Positions 11,601 to 22,345 of a DNA stretch of 64,000 bases are shown in pieces. Within the stretch, counting starts at the first letter, position 1; every line of letters begins with the position of its first letter. Where the stretch lies: assembly GCF_047496725.1 (NCBI RefSeq), contig NC_132980.1:5198572-5262571 (forward strand), in the 5' to 3' direction. This stretch comes from Anoplolepis gracilipes (taxonomy: Eukaryota; Arthropoda; Insecta; Hymenoptera; Formicidae). A program made the translations under genes and the position numbers. The notes beneath the pieces were generated by a model. That model was not told the origin of the DNA and did not search any database. It saw only the letters and a list, made by a program, of their open reading frames with translations.

Positions 11601-13018
11601 CTTTATTTTATATTTCAGTTGGTGCGTCGGATAAGTTATACAATTTCGTGCCCAAATTTAGTTCTAATGTTATTAGCATAATTTTATCCATTCATACAGC
11701 ACTGAAGATCATGCGCTATGAGAAGGACACTGTTAATCGTCTTCAAGGTGCAGAGAGTCGATGTTATAATGAAAACAAGAAATGGTTCGTACAAAAACAA
11801 TTCTATATTGATCCACAGTTCCTATTTTAGTTAATAAAATATATGTCACTGTATTCATTTGTGGACGGCATTGCAAAATTGATAGTTTTCAATCATTTTT
11901 TATATTTATCGACTCAAGAAAAAATTAAACATTTATAGATTCTTCTGCTTACGGCAATGTGCTTTATCATTTACGAGATCTTTTGTACAAATCTATTACC
12001 ACTATTCAATTGCGCGTGTATTTTCTCAGCAGTATCTGTTATTTTCGAAAATATATGATAACAAGAAGAATAAATTTAAGATGAATATTTATCGAAAAAA
12101 TCTATTAATACTCTTAGCATGAAAATTACTGATATATTTTTCCGAAAAAAATACAACTATTCCTCTTTCCATTTCTCTCTCTTCTTATTATTTTAAAGTT
12201 TATTTTATTAACTCATTTTTATTTAATTAAATTAATAGTATTTATTATATTGTATATCATATTTAATATTACAAATATAAGGCTCTTATTATTTACAAGC
12301 AAGCAATTATCAATCTGGCGAATAAGAGCCGTACGCAGATGTTAATGCGTAAATTTCTTAGAAATTTATTTTTTTCCGCGAAAATTGAAACATGCACGTT
12401 TTCGCGGAAGAAAATTAAATTCTAAGAAATTTACGCATTAACATCTGCGTACGGCTTTTATTCGCTAGGTTGATAGTTGTTTGTTTGTATATTATATTGT
12501 TTCTATGTAATCTAAAAATGTAAAGTTATTATGAATTATTGAATTATTTATCTTCATAAAGCATTAGAATGTTCATCAGCATGCTTTTAATAATTACTTA
12601 TATCGTAATTTTAAAGTATAAAATAGAAACTTTTGTATTTATTTGCAGGGCCAATCTGTATCTAAAATTGTTTATAATGTTATTTATTATAATAGCCATG
12701 GAGATTATTATGGCGACAGTTTTGGATTTTTGGATTAGGGATTACACTAATTTAACAATATTTTTCATTGTGTTAAGTATTTTTATACTGAAATCAGTTA
12801 AAGGAATTGGTATTTTCATCTTATTTGTGTGTAAGAAAACAATTATACAAATGCTGTTAAAGCGTTTTCGTCAGAATCGCCGATATAGGTTCAAAATTTT
12901 TAAACGTAAGGGTTTTTACAATTTTGAGCATGTAAGTCACAATATCGAACACATGAATTCTGTGGAAAAATATAAAATACTGCAAAACGAAGGCATGGAC
13001 AAAGAATTTGTCCAATGA
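8654..13018 (+). CDS. Methuselah-like GPCR, copy 1 (five exons, 627 aa)
   Basis: Seven-transmembrane receptor of the Methuselah family, expected at the plasma membrane; ligand unknown. Exons worked out by hand: 8654-9734, 9949-10027, 11285-11472, 11619-11784, 12649-13018. All introns are GT-AG and their phases are 1, 2, 1, 2; the exon 4 donor (GTTCGT) is weak. A signal-like N-terminus (residues 1-24) leads into an ectodomain with about ten N-glycosylation sequons. Its cysteines (142, 147, 151, 152, 165, 205, 249, 263) include the family signature TCIRLCCPLG. TM1 is about 294-316 and TM2 323-347. TM3 spans the exon 1/2 joint and ends MSFDMWWTFR. TM4 is about 407-430, TM5 460-482, TM6 508-533 and TM7 541-569, with FILFVCKK at its end. 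The start was chosen at the first ATG before the signal-like segment. No frame damage is seen, so it is probably functional. The orthologue cannot be named. Confidence 0.85.
10097..10347. mobile_element. Tc1/mariner-like MITE in intron 2 of copy 1
   Basis: The 251-bp element starts CACTGCTCTCCATAAGTTTG and ends with its near-perfect reverse complement, ending GGAGAGCAGTG. It has TA on both sides. Copy 2 has a longer version (25721-26244). Copy 5 has an empty site at about 52388-52410, where the flanks join. The TA target and terminal sequence fit a Tc1/mariner-derived non-autonomous element. Confidence 0.75.
12300..12480. mobile_element. Palindromic MITE family C in intron 4 of copy 1
   Basis: Two inverted arms of about 50 bp (around 12314-12365 and 12420-12475) carry the core GAGCCGTACGCAGATGTTAA. 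They enclose a short centre with CGCGAAAA. A longer version with a fuller centre sits at the same place in copy 2 (28150-28440). Copies 5 and 6 lack it. Transcription would give a strong hairpin inside the intron. Confidence 0.7.
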
Positions 13019-13114
13019 CATCAGTTTTATATATAGGATGTTCCAAACTTACCGCATCACCTGATAGTAACAGACTTGTGAAGTTATTTAAAAACAAAAA
13101 TCTTAATATTTAAA

Positions 13115-13873
13115 CGATTAGCTCAGTAATTATTAATCATAGATTTTAATTAAATCACGACTTCAATTGAGATAATGTAGAAATATTAGATATCAAAATG
13201 TTTTATAATAAAAAATTATTATCGGAAATGGTTTACATTAATAGACAAAGAATAGTCTTAATTTGCAGACAGATACTGATTCTTTAGACGCTACTTATAA
13301 AGACATGATAAACAATCTATCAAAAATTTGATAGATTTATTGTTATATTAAGGTTGGTCTTTTGTCCCGACGGTTGATCACTAAACATCACATTAGAAGT
13401 GATTGTAAACGTCAAGTATTGGCTACTGACAGCCTTGGATATTAAGGTATTAACAATTTTATTTGTTTGACATATTACCTATCAGACTCAATTTATAATT
13501 CCATTATATATATATTTAATACACATCACCCCTCCTGGCTTTTCACCCAGAGAGAGGCGTTTATTCGGTTTTTAATTTTCACCTTCATGGCTGTTAGTGT
13601 CTAATCAATATGATAATATAATTGGATTAATTTTAATTGCACTGTATCAAGTATGTTGCGTTTTTATTTTTAGTTATATATAATTTGCGCTGAAGCTGGT
13701 CAAAAAATTGACCGAAACATTTGCATCTGTAGTTAGATGGCTAGAATAGCAAATATTTAATAATAAAAATAAATAAACTTGTACGCTCAATAATAACTGA
13801 CCTTGGGCCCTCATTGGCCAATTTGTAAATTGTTTGTATTTGACCATAGTGGACGGCCTTAATTTAGTTATTG
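13115..13873 (+). mobile_element. Penelope-like retroelement relic, 3' end (family P2)
   Basis: Flanked by the 14-bp repeat TCTTAATATTTAAA (13101-13114 and 13874-13887). Translation of the left part matches the C-terminus of the PLE at 20.5 kb: pieces such as DNVEILD, LLSEMVYINRQ and NLQTDTDSLDATYKDMINN, then a stop near 13334. They are spread over shifted frames, so it is dead. Only the end of the GIY-YIG endonuclease region remains. A hammerhead-like motif (CTGAAGC, a GGTC/GACC stem, CGAAAC) lies at about 13690-13720. Copies sit at the same place after receptor copies 2 and 3. The empty site is at 55238-55251. Confidence 0.75.
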
Positions 13874-13887
13874 TCTTAATATTTAAA

Positions 13888-14115
13888 GTTTGCGACTTTA
13901 GTAGTTGACGTTTCAAACTGACCAATTGGATCGTTAAACATATTAAAATTATTATTGAAATTGTTATAAATTCTCTCAACGTAGCATGTTTATAAAATGT
14001 TTTGATATATCGCGCGAGTTTTGAACAATTCAATTAGTTCAAACATTTCTCATTCAAAAATGACTGTAGTATCTGCTATTAATAAGTGCAACAAGTTAAG
14101 AACACCCTGTATATT
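13888..14115 (+). other. 3' tail of receptor copy 1, right part
   Basis: This continues the sequence interrupted by the PLE relic. Together with 13019-13100 it forms the receptor's 3' flank, which begins GGATGTTCCAAACTTACCGC (13036-13055) and ends AACACCCTGTATATTTGCCC. The two ends are inverted relatives (GGATGTTCC and AACACCCTG), so the tail may itself be a small old transposon. No gene is seen. Confidence 0.45.
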
Positions 14116-15435
14116 TGCCCTTGTTAAGTTTATCCCATTTTTTCGAGGCATTGATTTAACAAATCTAATTTGATACATGTAACATAATGCAAATATATGT
14201 ATATTTTATGTATTTTGCGTTTGTCGTTTTTTTTAAATTTTAATTTGAAAATGATTAAGCAAAATTTCATCTAAATTTAAAATGTTTCGCACCATAAACA
14301 TTTTTACAGAAAACAAGACAATTTTTTTAATGTTAATGATACAAGGCGTTTAATATTAGATAATTTGATATTTATCAGGATAAAAATTTTAATTGTATTT
14401 ATAATAAAACTCTACAAAATATCTATGTAAACCTTGTACAAATGTAAATTTAAAATAAGGAAATTTATGAGGAGAAACAGAATCTGGTTTTGAAATAAAA
14501 TGTAGACGACTACGTTCGATAAAAGTTTTCATATTGTGTGCGTGTGCGTCACCGAGATGTTACGAAAATTCGGTTGATCGATTTACTCTCGATTTCTTAC
14601 ATGAGTTTTTTGATGACGGCATTTTGATTCTGGATTTCTTTTTGTCGCAAGTTTTTGCAAAACTATCTGATGATTAACCGAAATTAATTGTCGCTCGTTT
14701 TTTAAGTATCTGTATCTATGAAAATAATTATTATTGCGCATGCAATTACCAAATTATCATTCCGTTTTATGTCTGCATCTTTCGCCTATAATTGATTAGT
14801 TTTATACACGAGACATATTACATGCGATTATTTACTTTACTTCTGATTGTTTGTTTTTAATTTTTTTTTAGTTTTTGACATTGATGAACGTCTAGAAAAA
14901 GATGAAAACATTTGTTATTTGTACTTTTTTTATAATATTTGTACAATCTTTTATTGTTCTTTACTTTACTTCTAACTATCTATTATTTTTAAGTAAAGTA
15001 TTTAATGTACATGTTGACGAATTATCAGATGTGGAAAATAAATCAGATAAATCAAAGAAATTTAATATCAATGATTTGTAATTACAAGTATTTTCAAATC
15101 AAAAAATCGTAAAATGAAAGATTGTTAACAAACATAATTATAAATAGCAAACTTGTATTGTAAATATATTTTTTGAGATTCGCAAATACCTAAACTTATA
15201 AATCATATTTTCACAGAAAGATAAGATCTATCATTGTATGATTCTATAGGTTTAACTTACCACACTGAGCGAATTCCACACTTTTTGTTCGCTGTAATCA
15301 GTGCGAAACAGTGACTGTTACTGCATAGTTCCACATGAGTTTTCAACTTTTTATGCGAAGTAAGATCACAATTATTAACATACTTAAAACATATAGGTGT
15401 TTTGCAGATAGAAAATTGCAAGAAAGTTTATAGTA
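14116..15435 (+). other. Block X, second copy
   Basis: Near-identical to 176-1495. The exon-like frame follows an acceptor-like T-run and AG (14870-14871), reads DIDERLEKDENICYLYFF and stops at 14973-14975. The overlapping +1 frame carries a TAG. No other gene is recognised. Confidence 0.4.
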
Positions 15436-15762
15436 TCGTGGGGTAATAAAAAAAAATGTAAATTTAATATTAATAAATAATTTGAATACATTTAAAACAC
15501 AGTTCTTGTACAAGGCTAACTAAACGCCGTCGCTTGTCACAATTATTTCTCTACCGTCCGCACATATCGTCCAACGTTTTCTGTCTGTTCAACCGGTATC
15601 TTTTTGTCTCGTGATTAATCTCTCTCTCTCGTCAACAATAATATAGGTAAAGAAAAGAAAGGAAAGAAAACAATAACATGCAAATTTGAAACATAACCGA
15701 AGCTAACATAACGTAGATTATTATTAAATTGTTATTAGTCTTTATTAATATTATTAGATCCC
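15436..15762. mobile_element. Family E insertion, second copy
   Basis: Same element and same site as 1496-1821, so it was inserted before the duplication that made the two left-hand units. The left flanking repeat has one change (AGTATCGT). It is non-coding. Confidence 0.6.
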
Positions 15763-15949
15763 TACAGTATTGTATATATATATATATTGTATATATTGTT
15801 AATTTTTTTATAATTTAATAAAATTTTAATTTATTAATATATTATTTCCCTTTTAATTAATGAATTCAGCAATATAAAAGTTATATAATTTTTATTTTGG
15901 AAAAAGAAAATTTAATAGAAATCTTTAACAAAACCTCTTTAACAAAAAA

Positions 15950-16504
15950 AGTGTAGGAGAACGTAAGGTAGAACGGCCAACGTAAGCATTGAGCAAGTTT
16001 TCAACATATTAAAAAAAATAAATCAATATTTTTTTTACTAAAAATATTCTTTGGAATATCCACTATAAGTAAAAACAAGTTTATTATAAAATAATAGTTT
16101 AAATAGACGAGATTATTGATTTAGTAAAAGCCTAGATTTTCGTGATATGCTTTTCATGCGGGGTATAATGGACTACCTCTAAAACTTGTTTATTTCATTA
16201 GCATTTATGTCTAAAACTTTTTAAAAGTTGTATATTATGATATAATATATAGAACATAAGAATATAGATTTGTATCTTTAAATGATAACTATAAATTAAT
16301 AAATAAAAACAATTCTCTTGTTATAATATATATTTTTCTCTTTAAAACATGGAAAAATATTGCGACTAATGATAACAGCACGCAGAAAGAGACACCTAAT
16401 AACAATAATTGCAACATATTTTATGATATGGTAACATTTCTGTAAAAAGATATCGACTCTGCATCATTGTACCCCGCGGTGCCGTTCTACCCCATGTTCT
16501 CCTA
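15950..16504 (+). mobile_element. Family A element, second copy
   Basis: It runs from GAACGTAAGGTAGAACGGCC to GCCGTTCTACCCCATG with inverted ends and has no coding frame. It lacks the nested insertion seen at 2416-2770, so its join at about 16350 is the empty site for that insertion. Confidence 0.7.
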
Positions 16505-16549
16505 TATGTTTCAGTTTAGAAAAATGCACCATGAGCTAAAATTATAGTT

Positions 16550-17015
16550 TAAAAAAATCTTCATTATTTACCTGTAGTTCATAAAGATTTTACATAATAT
16601 TTTCAAAAATGTAATAAATCATAATTAACATATTAACTTTTTAAACATTTTTTACGATATCGCCAAATTGATTCGCCCAGTATTTGTAGAAACTTATCAA
16701 TAAGATTTTTTAAACATTTTTTGAGTTCTTACAGTTGTTAGTAGGTAATTTGCTACTTTACCATCATTGATAATTTGTCGACCATGGCAGTCTCTTTCCA
16801 TTCATCGCGCGACATGTGTATTTTTCGCTAATTTTTCTCGCCATACGTTTGGGAACATTGATTTCGTTGTTTCTTAAAAAAAGACCATTGTTGTCGCAAT
16901 CAAACCATTACAAATAAAGTCAAAATGAATATTTACGTGTATTAATACTTTTATTATGGTTAGCATGAAAATTACTTTCATTGAAATTTTTTCCTAAAAA
17001 GGTACAATTTTAGAA
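16550..17015 (+). pseudogene. Mthl remnant: promoter block joined to intron 4, second copy
   Basis: Same internally deleted receptor remnant as 2985-3410. The promoter block with TTTTACGATATCGCC near 16655 is followed directly by intron-4-like sequence from about 16915. No exon remains. Confidence 0.55.
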
Positions 17016-17808
17016 TATATACAGGAATATATACAGGATGCTTAAAAAATACTTTATTAATTTCAACAAAAAGAAAACGCATTTATTCAGCGATATGCAA
17101 AAAGACAATTTGTTACCAATATTATACATTGCATGTAAGAACATTTTCACGAAGCAAGTAAATGACGAATTTTTTTTATCTGTTTTAAGCATATGATACA
17201 ATTGAAGTATTTTATTAGCTCGAAACATAATTAAAAAGTCAAATATTGAATAAAAAGTTTTAATTTTTTTTTATTATCTCTTACATCAAATAATGTGTCA
17301 GTTAAGATAGATGTTGAGAATGAAATATTATGCAAAACATCCGGTTTGTAGTCATTTACATAGCGCGCATCAAACTTCATGAAAGATAATGATATTCAAA
17401 TGACGTCGATATATTTGTTCTCAGTTCATAATCTTAATTTTATTTTTAGAAAGAAAAAACGTACAAATCCAAGTTATGAATATGTGAAAAACAAAGATAT
17501 GCTAAATGAGTGATTGAAATTCGCAGTTGATTTTATTACGTACATCGTTTGATAATTACAGATATAAGGAAACACTGTCTCATTAATCGTCAATTATATT
17601 ATCAAAGTTTTAATTAACAATTGTTATAGTTTGAAAAGTTATTAATAAAAAAAATATAATAAATAGTGTGTAATTCTGTGATACTGTATCTAAATTATAC
17701 GTTTTTCAATATTTTATTGTAAAATCAATATTCGATTTTGTAAAATAAAATCCATATAAAATGGGTATTCATAGAAAACATGTGGACGTGGAAGAAAGAG
17801 CTCCTTAT
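17016..17808 (-). other. Inverted Mthl upstream flank, second copy
   Basis: Matches 3411-4207. On the minus strand it carries the upstream-flank landmarks, with a 72-codon frame at 17010-17228 of unknown meaning. No gene is recognised. Confidence 0.45.
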
Positions 17809-18381
17809 TAGGGTAAACTTGGGTAAGATGGCCATAGTTTTTTAAAATGCAAAAAACATACTTTTATTTTTGTTATTTTTTAATAGTGTTTGACATATTA
17901 TCCTCACTGTAGCTTAAATTACCTAATAATATTGAAATTAAAAAGAAAATATTTAATAGAAATTTTATATTAGCAAAATGGCACAACATAAACATTGACC
18001 ATCTTACCCAATATTCAAGAAAAAGATGACCATAGTGGCGGAAAGATGGCCATAATATTTATAAAAAGATAGTGAAAACGAAAATAAAAATTATAGGTCA
18101 TATAACAATTTACACATCTTTTTAATATGTCTAACGTCGATTACGATAGCTTAACTGTCATTTATTCGACGTTATAAGTTTTTAGTGGACAAATGAAAAA
18201 CTTTGCAGGTAATCAAAAATAAAAATATGATATAAGATTCACAATATCGTTATTTCGAACAATGTATGTACATAAACTACTGTAAATATCGATTATCTTT
18301 GATAATCACTAAAAGAGCGCACTATGTAGCGATTATTGAAAAAATTACAGCCATCTTTTCCGTACGGCCATCATACCCTAG
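17809..18381. mobile_element. Family B element, second copy
   Basis: The left end is TAGGGTAAACTTGGGTAAGA and the right end is about ACGGCCATCATACCCTAG, inverted to each other. It sits at the same site as 4208-4763, so insertion preceded the unit duplication. Confidence 0.6.
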
Positions 18382-18479
18382 TGTATGACACAATTGATTA
18401 TTAATATCATACTTATAAACATTCTGAGTAATAATACTCCATGAAAATAAATAATTCGAAAATTATAATTGTGTTACAT

Positions 18480-19570
18480 TTTTTTATATATACACTTAAA
18501 ATCAATATAATAAATACTATTAATTTAATTACATGAAAATAAGATAATTAAAGAAATTTTAAGCTTAAGAGAAGAAAGAGAAACAAAGAGAAAAAAAGTT
18601 GTATCTTTTTTGAAAAAAATATTTCTAAAAAAGATAGGTTTATGCTAACAAAATTAATAGACATAAATACCATCTTAATTTTATTTTTATAGTTTATCAT
18701 TAATTTTCGAAAATATCAGATACTGTTGAAAAAATATGCACTGGATTGAACAGCGGTGATATGTTTTTAAAAAAATCTCATAAATGTGAAACACACATTG
18801 TCCCAAGTAGAAGAATTCAAAAATGTTCAAGCCTCTCTTGCATTAATAAATGTAAAAAATGATCATAAACGATTAATTTTGCAATTCACAAATAAATACG
18901 GTGGTATATATTTTATTAACAAAATAACAAGACTGTATATCAATAGGATTGTTTATGTAGCAATTATTTGTTATTTTTTATTTGATAAGCATGATAATTT
19001 CTGCTAAAATAGACTACTCTACTATTTTTACTATTTTAGTTTATTTCAAGACATTACCATAAAAAAAATTTTAATACTTTTTAATTCTTAAACAATTTTA
19101 ATTTAAATTAATAAATTAAACTAAAGAAAATTTACATTTTAATTTATACATTAATTTCTTTTTTTGATATTTTAATTGTTTTTATATTCCAAACATATTT
19201 ATTTGATTTTTTTTAAACAATATAATAAGAAATTTATTAATTTTTTTTTATTTTGATAAAAATTTTTTATTTCTATTGTATAGCCCAAATCCTTAAAATA
19301 AGATTACGTTAATAATAATATATAGGTACTCACAATGAATCAAACACAATGCCAAATGACGGATTTCGGCACGCTGACAAATTCTATGATGATACGGATA
19401 ATAGTGAGAATAAAAATACTTTTCCAAGCAAAGATGAAATACATAACTTTTTTTTTTGTTGATGTTTAACATTTTTTTTGAGCAATTGTAAGCGAAAATC
19501 TTTGCAAAACGCAATTTACATTTAGATATTAACAAATAAAAAGTTGGGATATAAATGTATATAAAAAAAA
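18480..19570 (-). pseudogene. Inverted Mthl pseudogene, exon 3 to intron 4, second copy
   Basis: Minus-strand exon 3 lies at about 19505-19335, followed by GTGAGTACC. It encodes a TM4-like stretch, but the frame is shifted relative to the family (the open 80-codon frame at 19293-19535 mixes frames). Exon 4 is missing. Intron 4 sequence follows on the minus strand at about 18970-18490. Confidence 0.6.
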
Positions 19571-19955
19571 ATACGATTTAAAAAAAAGTCCTTAAAACAT
19601 TATATAACTCTGTAAATTTATTTAATTACATAATTAAATAAAATAATTTACGTTACGTTTACAATTGATAAAATAAACTATTACATATTTACATATAATA
19701 TTGATATTTAATCTGATCATCAATTTTGATTTAGCAAAGCATTTGATTGAGAAATTAAACTTTTACTACTGTATGAAAGAGAAAGAAAAATTAATATAAT
19801 ACTGGTTTAAACATTTATAAAATCGAGAAAAAGAAAATTAAGAAAGTTTATAGTATTATATATTGTTAATTATTACATAATATAATAAAATTTTATTAAT
19901 AATTTAAAATACATTTTAATAATACATTATTTTACTTTTAGTTATTAAATATAGA

Positions 19956-20533
19956 TAAGTAAATAATAAAGAGGCAATAGGAGCGAGAAGATGTGAATAT
20001 AAAATTATAAGTTTTTTATATGTAGATGATATGTCGCAATTGTATTGACATTAAGTACATTGGTAACATTCTATAAAATGACGGAAATTATAATAAAAAT
20101 TTGAACGTTTCGATTCATGTTTTGAATCCTCTTCAGCATAATATATAAATTAAATAAATGAATTATAAATAAAAACGAAATTAATGATAAAACATCGCAT
20201 AATAAAGATGTAAGGCATGTGTGAACATAACAACCGTGATCGTATTCGCATGATTAAAAGGATCACTGCCTCAGAACCGCTGTACATATTTATCGCATGT
20301 TAGTTTTATAAATTACATATATATAAAACGATCCAACTTGTTCGGCTCTTTTATTGTACGGCTTGCATAATAATCCCGCGAGGCAATTCTCCGAAGTTTC
20401 CAGACCGAGGGAGGTATGCAGTTAGATTGAGGGGTTAAGTCTGTATTAATAAAATGAGTATAATAAATACCTGTTTGTAATAAAGTAATTTACCGTTAGT
20501 TTGTGTATAATGGTGGTGACTCAAGAAAAGCTT
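19956..20533 (-). repeat. Left inverted arm of PLE P1, with hammerhead-like motif
   Basis: This arm is a reverse-complement copy of 21479-22059. On its minus strand it carries CTGAAGA, a GATTC/GAATC stem and CGAAAC at about 20108-20137. The arm overlaps the first codons of the retroelement frame, so the visible N-terminus is partly arm sequence. Confidence 0.75.
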
Positions 20534-21325
20534 ACAGGATTAATTAATAACCATCTAATATTTGACTGGTACCATAAGAACACATTCTCGGGTAGATATC
20601 TCAATTTCTATTCCCAACATCCTAACAACCAAAAAAGAGGCACTGTAATAGGCTTAGTTGATAGAGTATTCTTATTATCACATCCCACGTTCCATGAAAA
20701 GAATATTCAATTTATAATAAAGATTTTACTGGACAACTTCTATCCAACCGATTTCATATTCAGAACAATTAACAACCGCATAAAATTTTTAATTAACAAT
20801 AGACCATCCGACAGAAAATTACAAATACCCAATAATAACTCATATTTCACAATTCCATATTTGCATACAGTAACTGATAAAATAAAGAATGCTCTAAAAG
20901 ATGTCGACATTAGATTAGCCTACTATAGTATAAACAAAAACAACAAATTTATTAAGACACACAAAGATCCTATCCCTAGTCCCATGAAAACCAAAGTGGT
21001 ATACAAAATTAATTGTCTAAATTGCGACGCTTTTTATGTTGGTCAAACGGGCAGAAAGCTGAATACTAGGATAAAAGAACATAAGACCAACATAATGAAG
21101 CCCAATAACAACAAATCAGTGATCACTGACCACCGCCTAACATACAATCATGGCTTTGATTGGGACAATGCACAAATACTAGACAACGAGGCCTATTACA
21201 CAAAAAGACTGATATCTGAAATGTTATACATTAAACGACAAATAAATAGCATAAATCTACAAACAGATATAGAATGTTTGCCAGCTATTTACGATGATAT
21301 AATAAACAAACTGTCTAAGATCTAA
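20510..21325 (+). CDS. PLE protein, 5'-truncated: C-terminal RT remnant plus GIY-YIG endonuclease
   Basis: This retroelement protein acts in target-primed insertion; the reverse transcriptase copies RNA and the GIY-YIG domain nicks DNA. The frame from the first ATG is 271 codons, far shorter than a full PLE protein, and the catalytic RT core is absent. The N-terminal two thirds resembles the RT thumb/linker. From about residue 162 the GIY-YIG-like core reads VVYKINCLNCDAFYVGQTGR, followed by LNTRIKEHK, a GFDWDNAQILDNEAYYTKR stretch with the likely catalytic Glu, and EMLYIKRQINSINLQTD. The frame is intact, so the copy is young. Without the RT core it cannot move by itself. Confidence 0.8.
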   Translation: MVVTQEKLTGLINNHLIFDWYHKNTFSGRYLNFYSQHPNNQKRGTVIGLVDRVFLLSHPTFHEKNIQFIIKILLDNFYPTDFIFRTINNRIKFLINNRPSDRKLQIPNNNSYFTIPYLHTVTDKIKNALKDVDIRLAYYSINKNNKFIKTHKDPIPSPMKTKVVYKINCLNCDAFYVGQTGRKLNTRIKEHKTNIMKPNNNKSVITDHRLTYNHGFDWDNAQILDNEAYYTKRLISEMLYIKRQINSINLQTDIECLPAIYDDIINKLSKI

Positions 21326-21478
21326 TGTCACCTATCTAACTCTTTCCATCTTAAATGTATTTTTCGCCCTTGAGCTCATTACCATCTGTACCATCGACAT
21401 AACCACACGTTAAACATCAGTTATCGCGATATATATACCATAGATTCAACAACACACAAACGGAGTGCATATCTTGAA

Positions 21479-22059
21479 AGCTTTTCCTGAGTCACCACCA
21501 TTATACACAAACTAACGGTAAATTACTTTATTACAAACAGGTATTTATTATACTCATTTTATTAATATAGACTTAACCCCTCAATCTAACTGCATACCTC
21601 CCTCGGTCTGGAAACCTCGGAGAATTGCCTCGCGGGATTATTATGCAAGCCGTACAATAAAAGAACCGAACAAATTGGATCGTTTTATATATATGTAATT
21701 TATAAAACTAACATGCGATAAATATGTACAGCGGTTCTGAGGCAGTGATCCTTTTAATCATGCGAATACGATCACGGTTGTTATGTTCACACATGCCTTA
21801 TACCTTTATTATGCGATGTTTTATCATTAATTTCGTTTTTATTTATAATTCATTTATTTAACTTATATATTATGCTGAAGAGGATTCAAAACATGAATCG
21901 AAACGTTCAAATCTTTATTATAATTTCCGTCATTCTATAGAATGTTACCAATGTACTTAATGTCAATACAATTGCGACATATCATCTACATATAAAAAAC
22001 TTATAATTTTATATTCACATCTCCTCGCTCCTATTGCCTCTTTATTATTTACTTACTTA
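21479..22059 (+). repeat. Right inverted arm of PLE P1, with hammerhead-like motif
   Basis: Partner of the left arm. The motif CTGAAGA (21875-21881), GATTC (21883-21887), GAATC (21895-21899), GAAAC (21900-21904) resembles the conserved core of PLE-borne hammerhead ribozymes, with one extra G at 21882. Whether it folds and cleaves is untested. Confidence 0.65.
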
Positions 22060-22149
22060 TTAATCGGAGCTCTTTATATAATTTTATTAAATATAGAATT
22101 ATAAAAATTATAAAATAAAAAAAATTTTTTTGTTTTAAAAAATGAATCT

Positions 22150-22174
22150 AAACGCATATGTTTAGATTCTTCAG

Positions 22175-22229
<55 letters not shown>

Positions 22230-22276
22230 TAAGATATACTACTACAATATTTTACATTTATACAAAAAATATTTTA

Positions 22277-22312
<36 letters not shown>

Positions 22313-22345
22313 ACTTGGTGATTGATAATATAAAAATAACTACTG
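22150..22345. repeat. Flipped microsatellite segment with (TA)n and (GT)n
   Basis: Homologous to 6480-6710, but the part with AAGTAAGATATACTACTA and the (GT)n run (about 22280-22311) is reversed. A (TA)n run (about 22182-22227) marks the inner join. Outside the flip both copies continue alike into AATATAAAAATAACTACT. Confidence 0.65.

Larger units (their letters stand above)
19956..22083 (+). mobile_element. Penelope-like retroelement with inverted terminal arms (family P1)
   Basis: A 2128-bp insertion bounded by the 14-bp duplication TTATTAAATATAGA (19942-19955 and 22084-22097). The right arm (21479-22059) is the reverse complement of the left arm (19956-20533) with few mismatches. About 24 extra bases at the right end (CGGAGCTCTTTATATAA) have no partner. 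The centre carries a 5'-truncated reverse transcriptase/endonuclease frame. Inverted terminal repeats, truncation and longish target duplications are all known for Penelope-like elements. It splits an old tract that is continuous in the other units, so it is the youngest large insertion seen. Confidence 0.85.

Noticed and set aside
13674..14033. 119-codon minus-strand frame, repeated near 29.7 and 38.3 kb
   Set aside because: It lies across the untranslated end of the PLE P2 relic and the receptor tail. Repetition comes from duplication, it is truncated at 29607-29858, and no protein family fits.
14474..14673. Open + frame of about 66 codons without ATG in block X
   Set aside because: Open in the two near-identical left units but deleted and shifted in the 55.8 kb copy; no start or splice support.
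20340..21650. Long terminal repeats of an LTR retrotransposon
   Set aside because: The flanking repeats are inverted, not direct, and the protein is a GIY-YIG PLE type, so a Penelope-like element fits and an LTR element does not.
22182..22311. CRISPR-like or structured repeat array
   Set aside because: Simple (TA)n and (GT)n microsatellites with no spacers.
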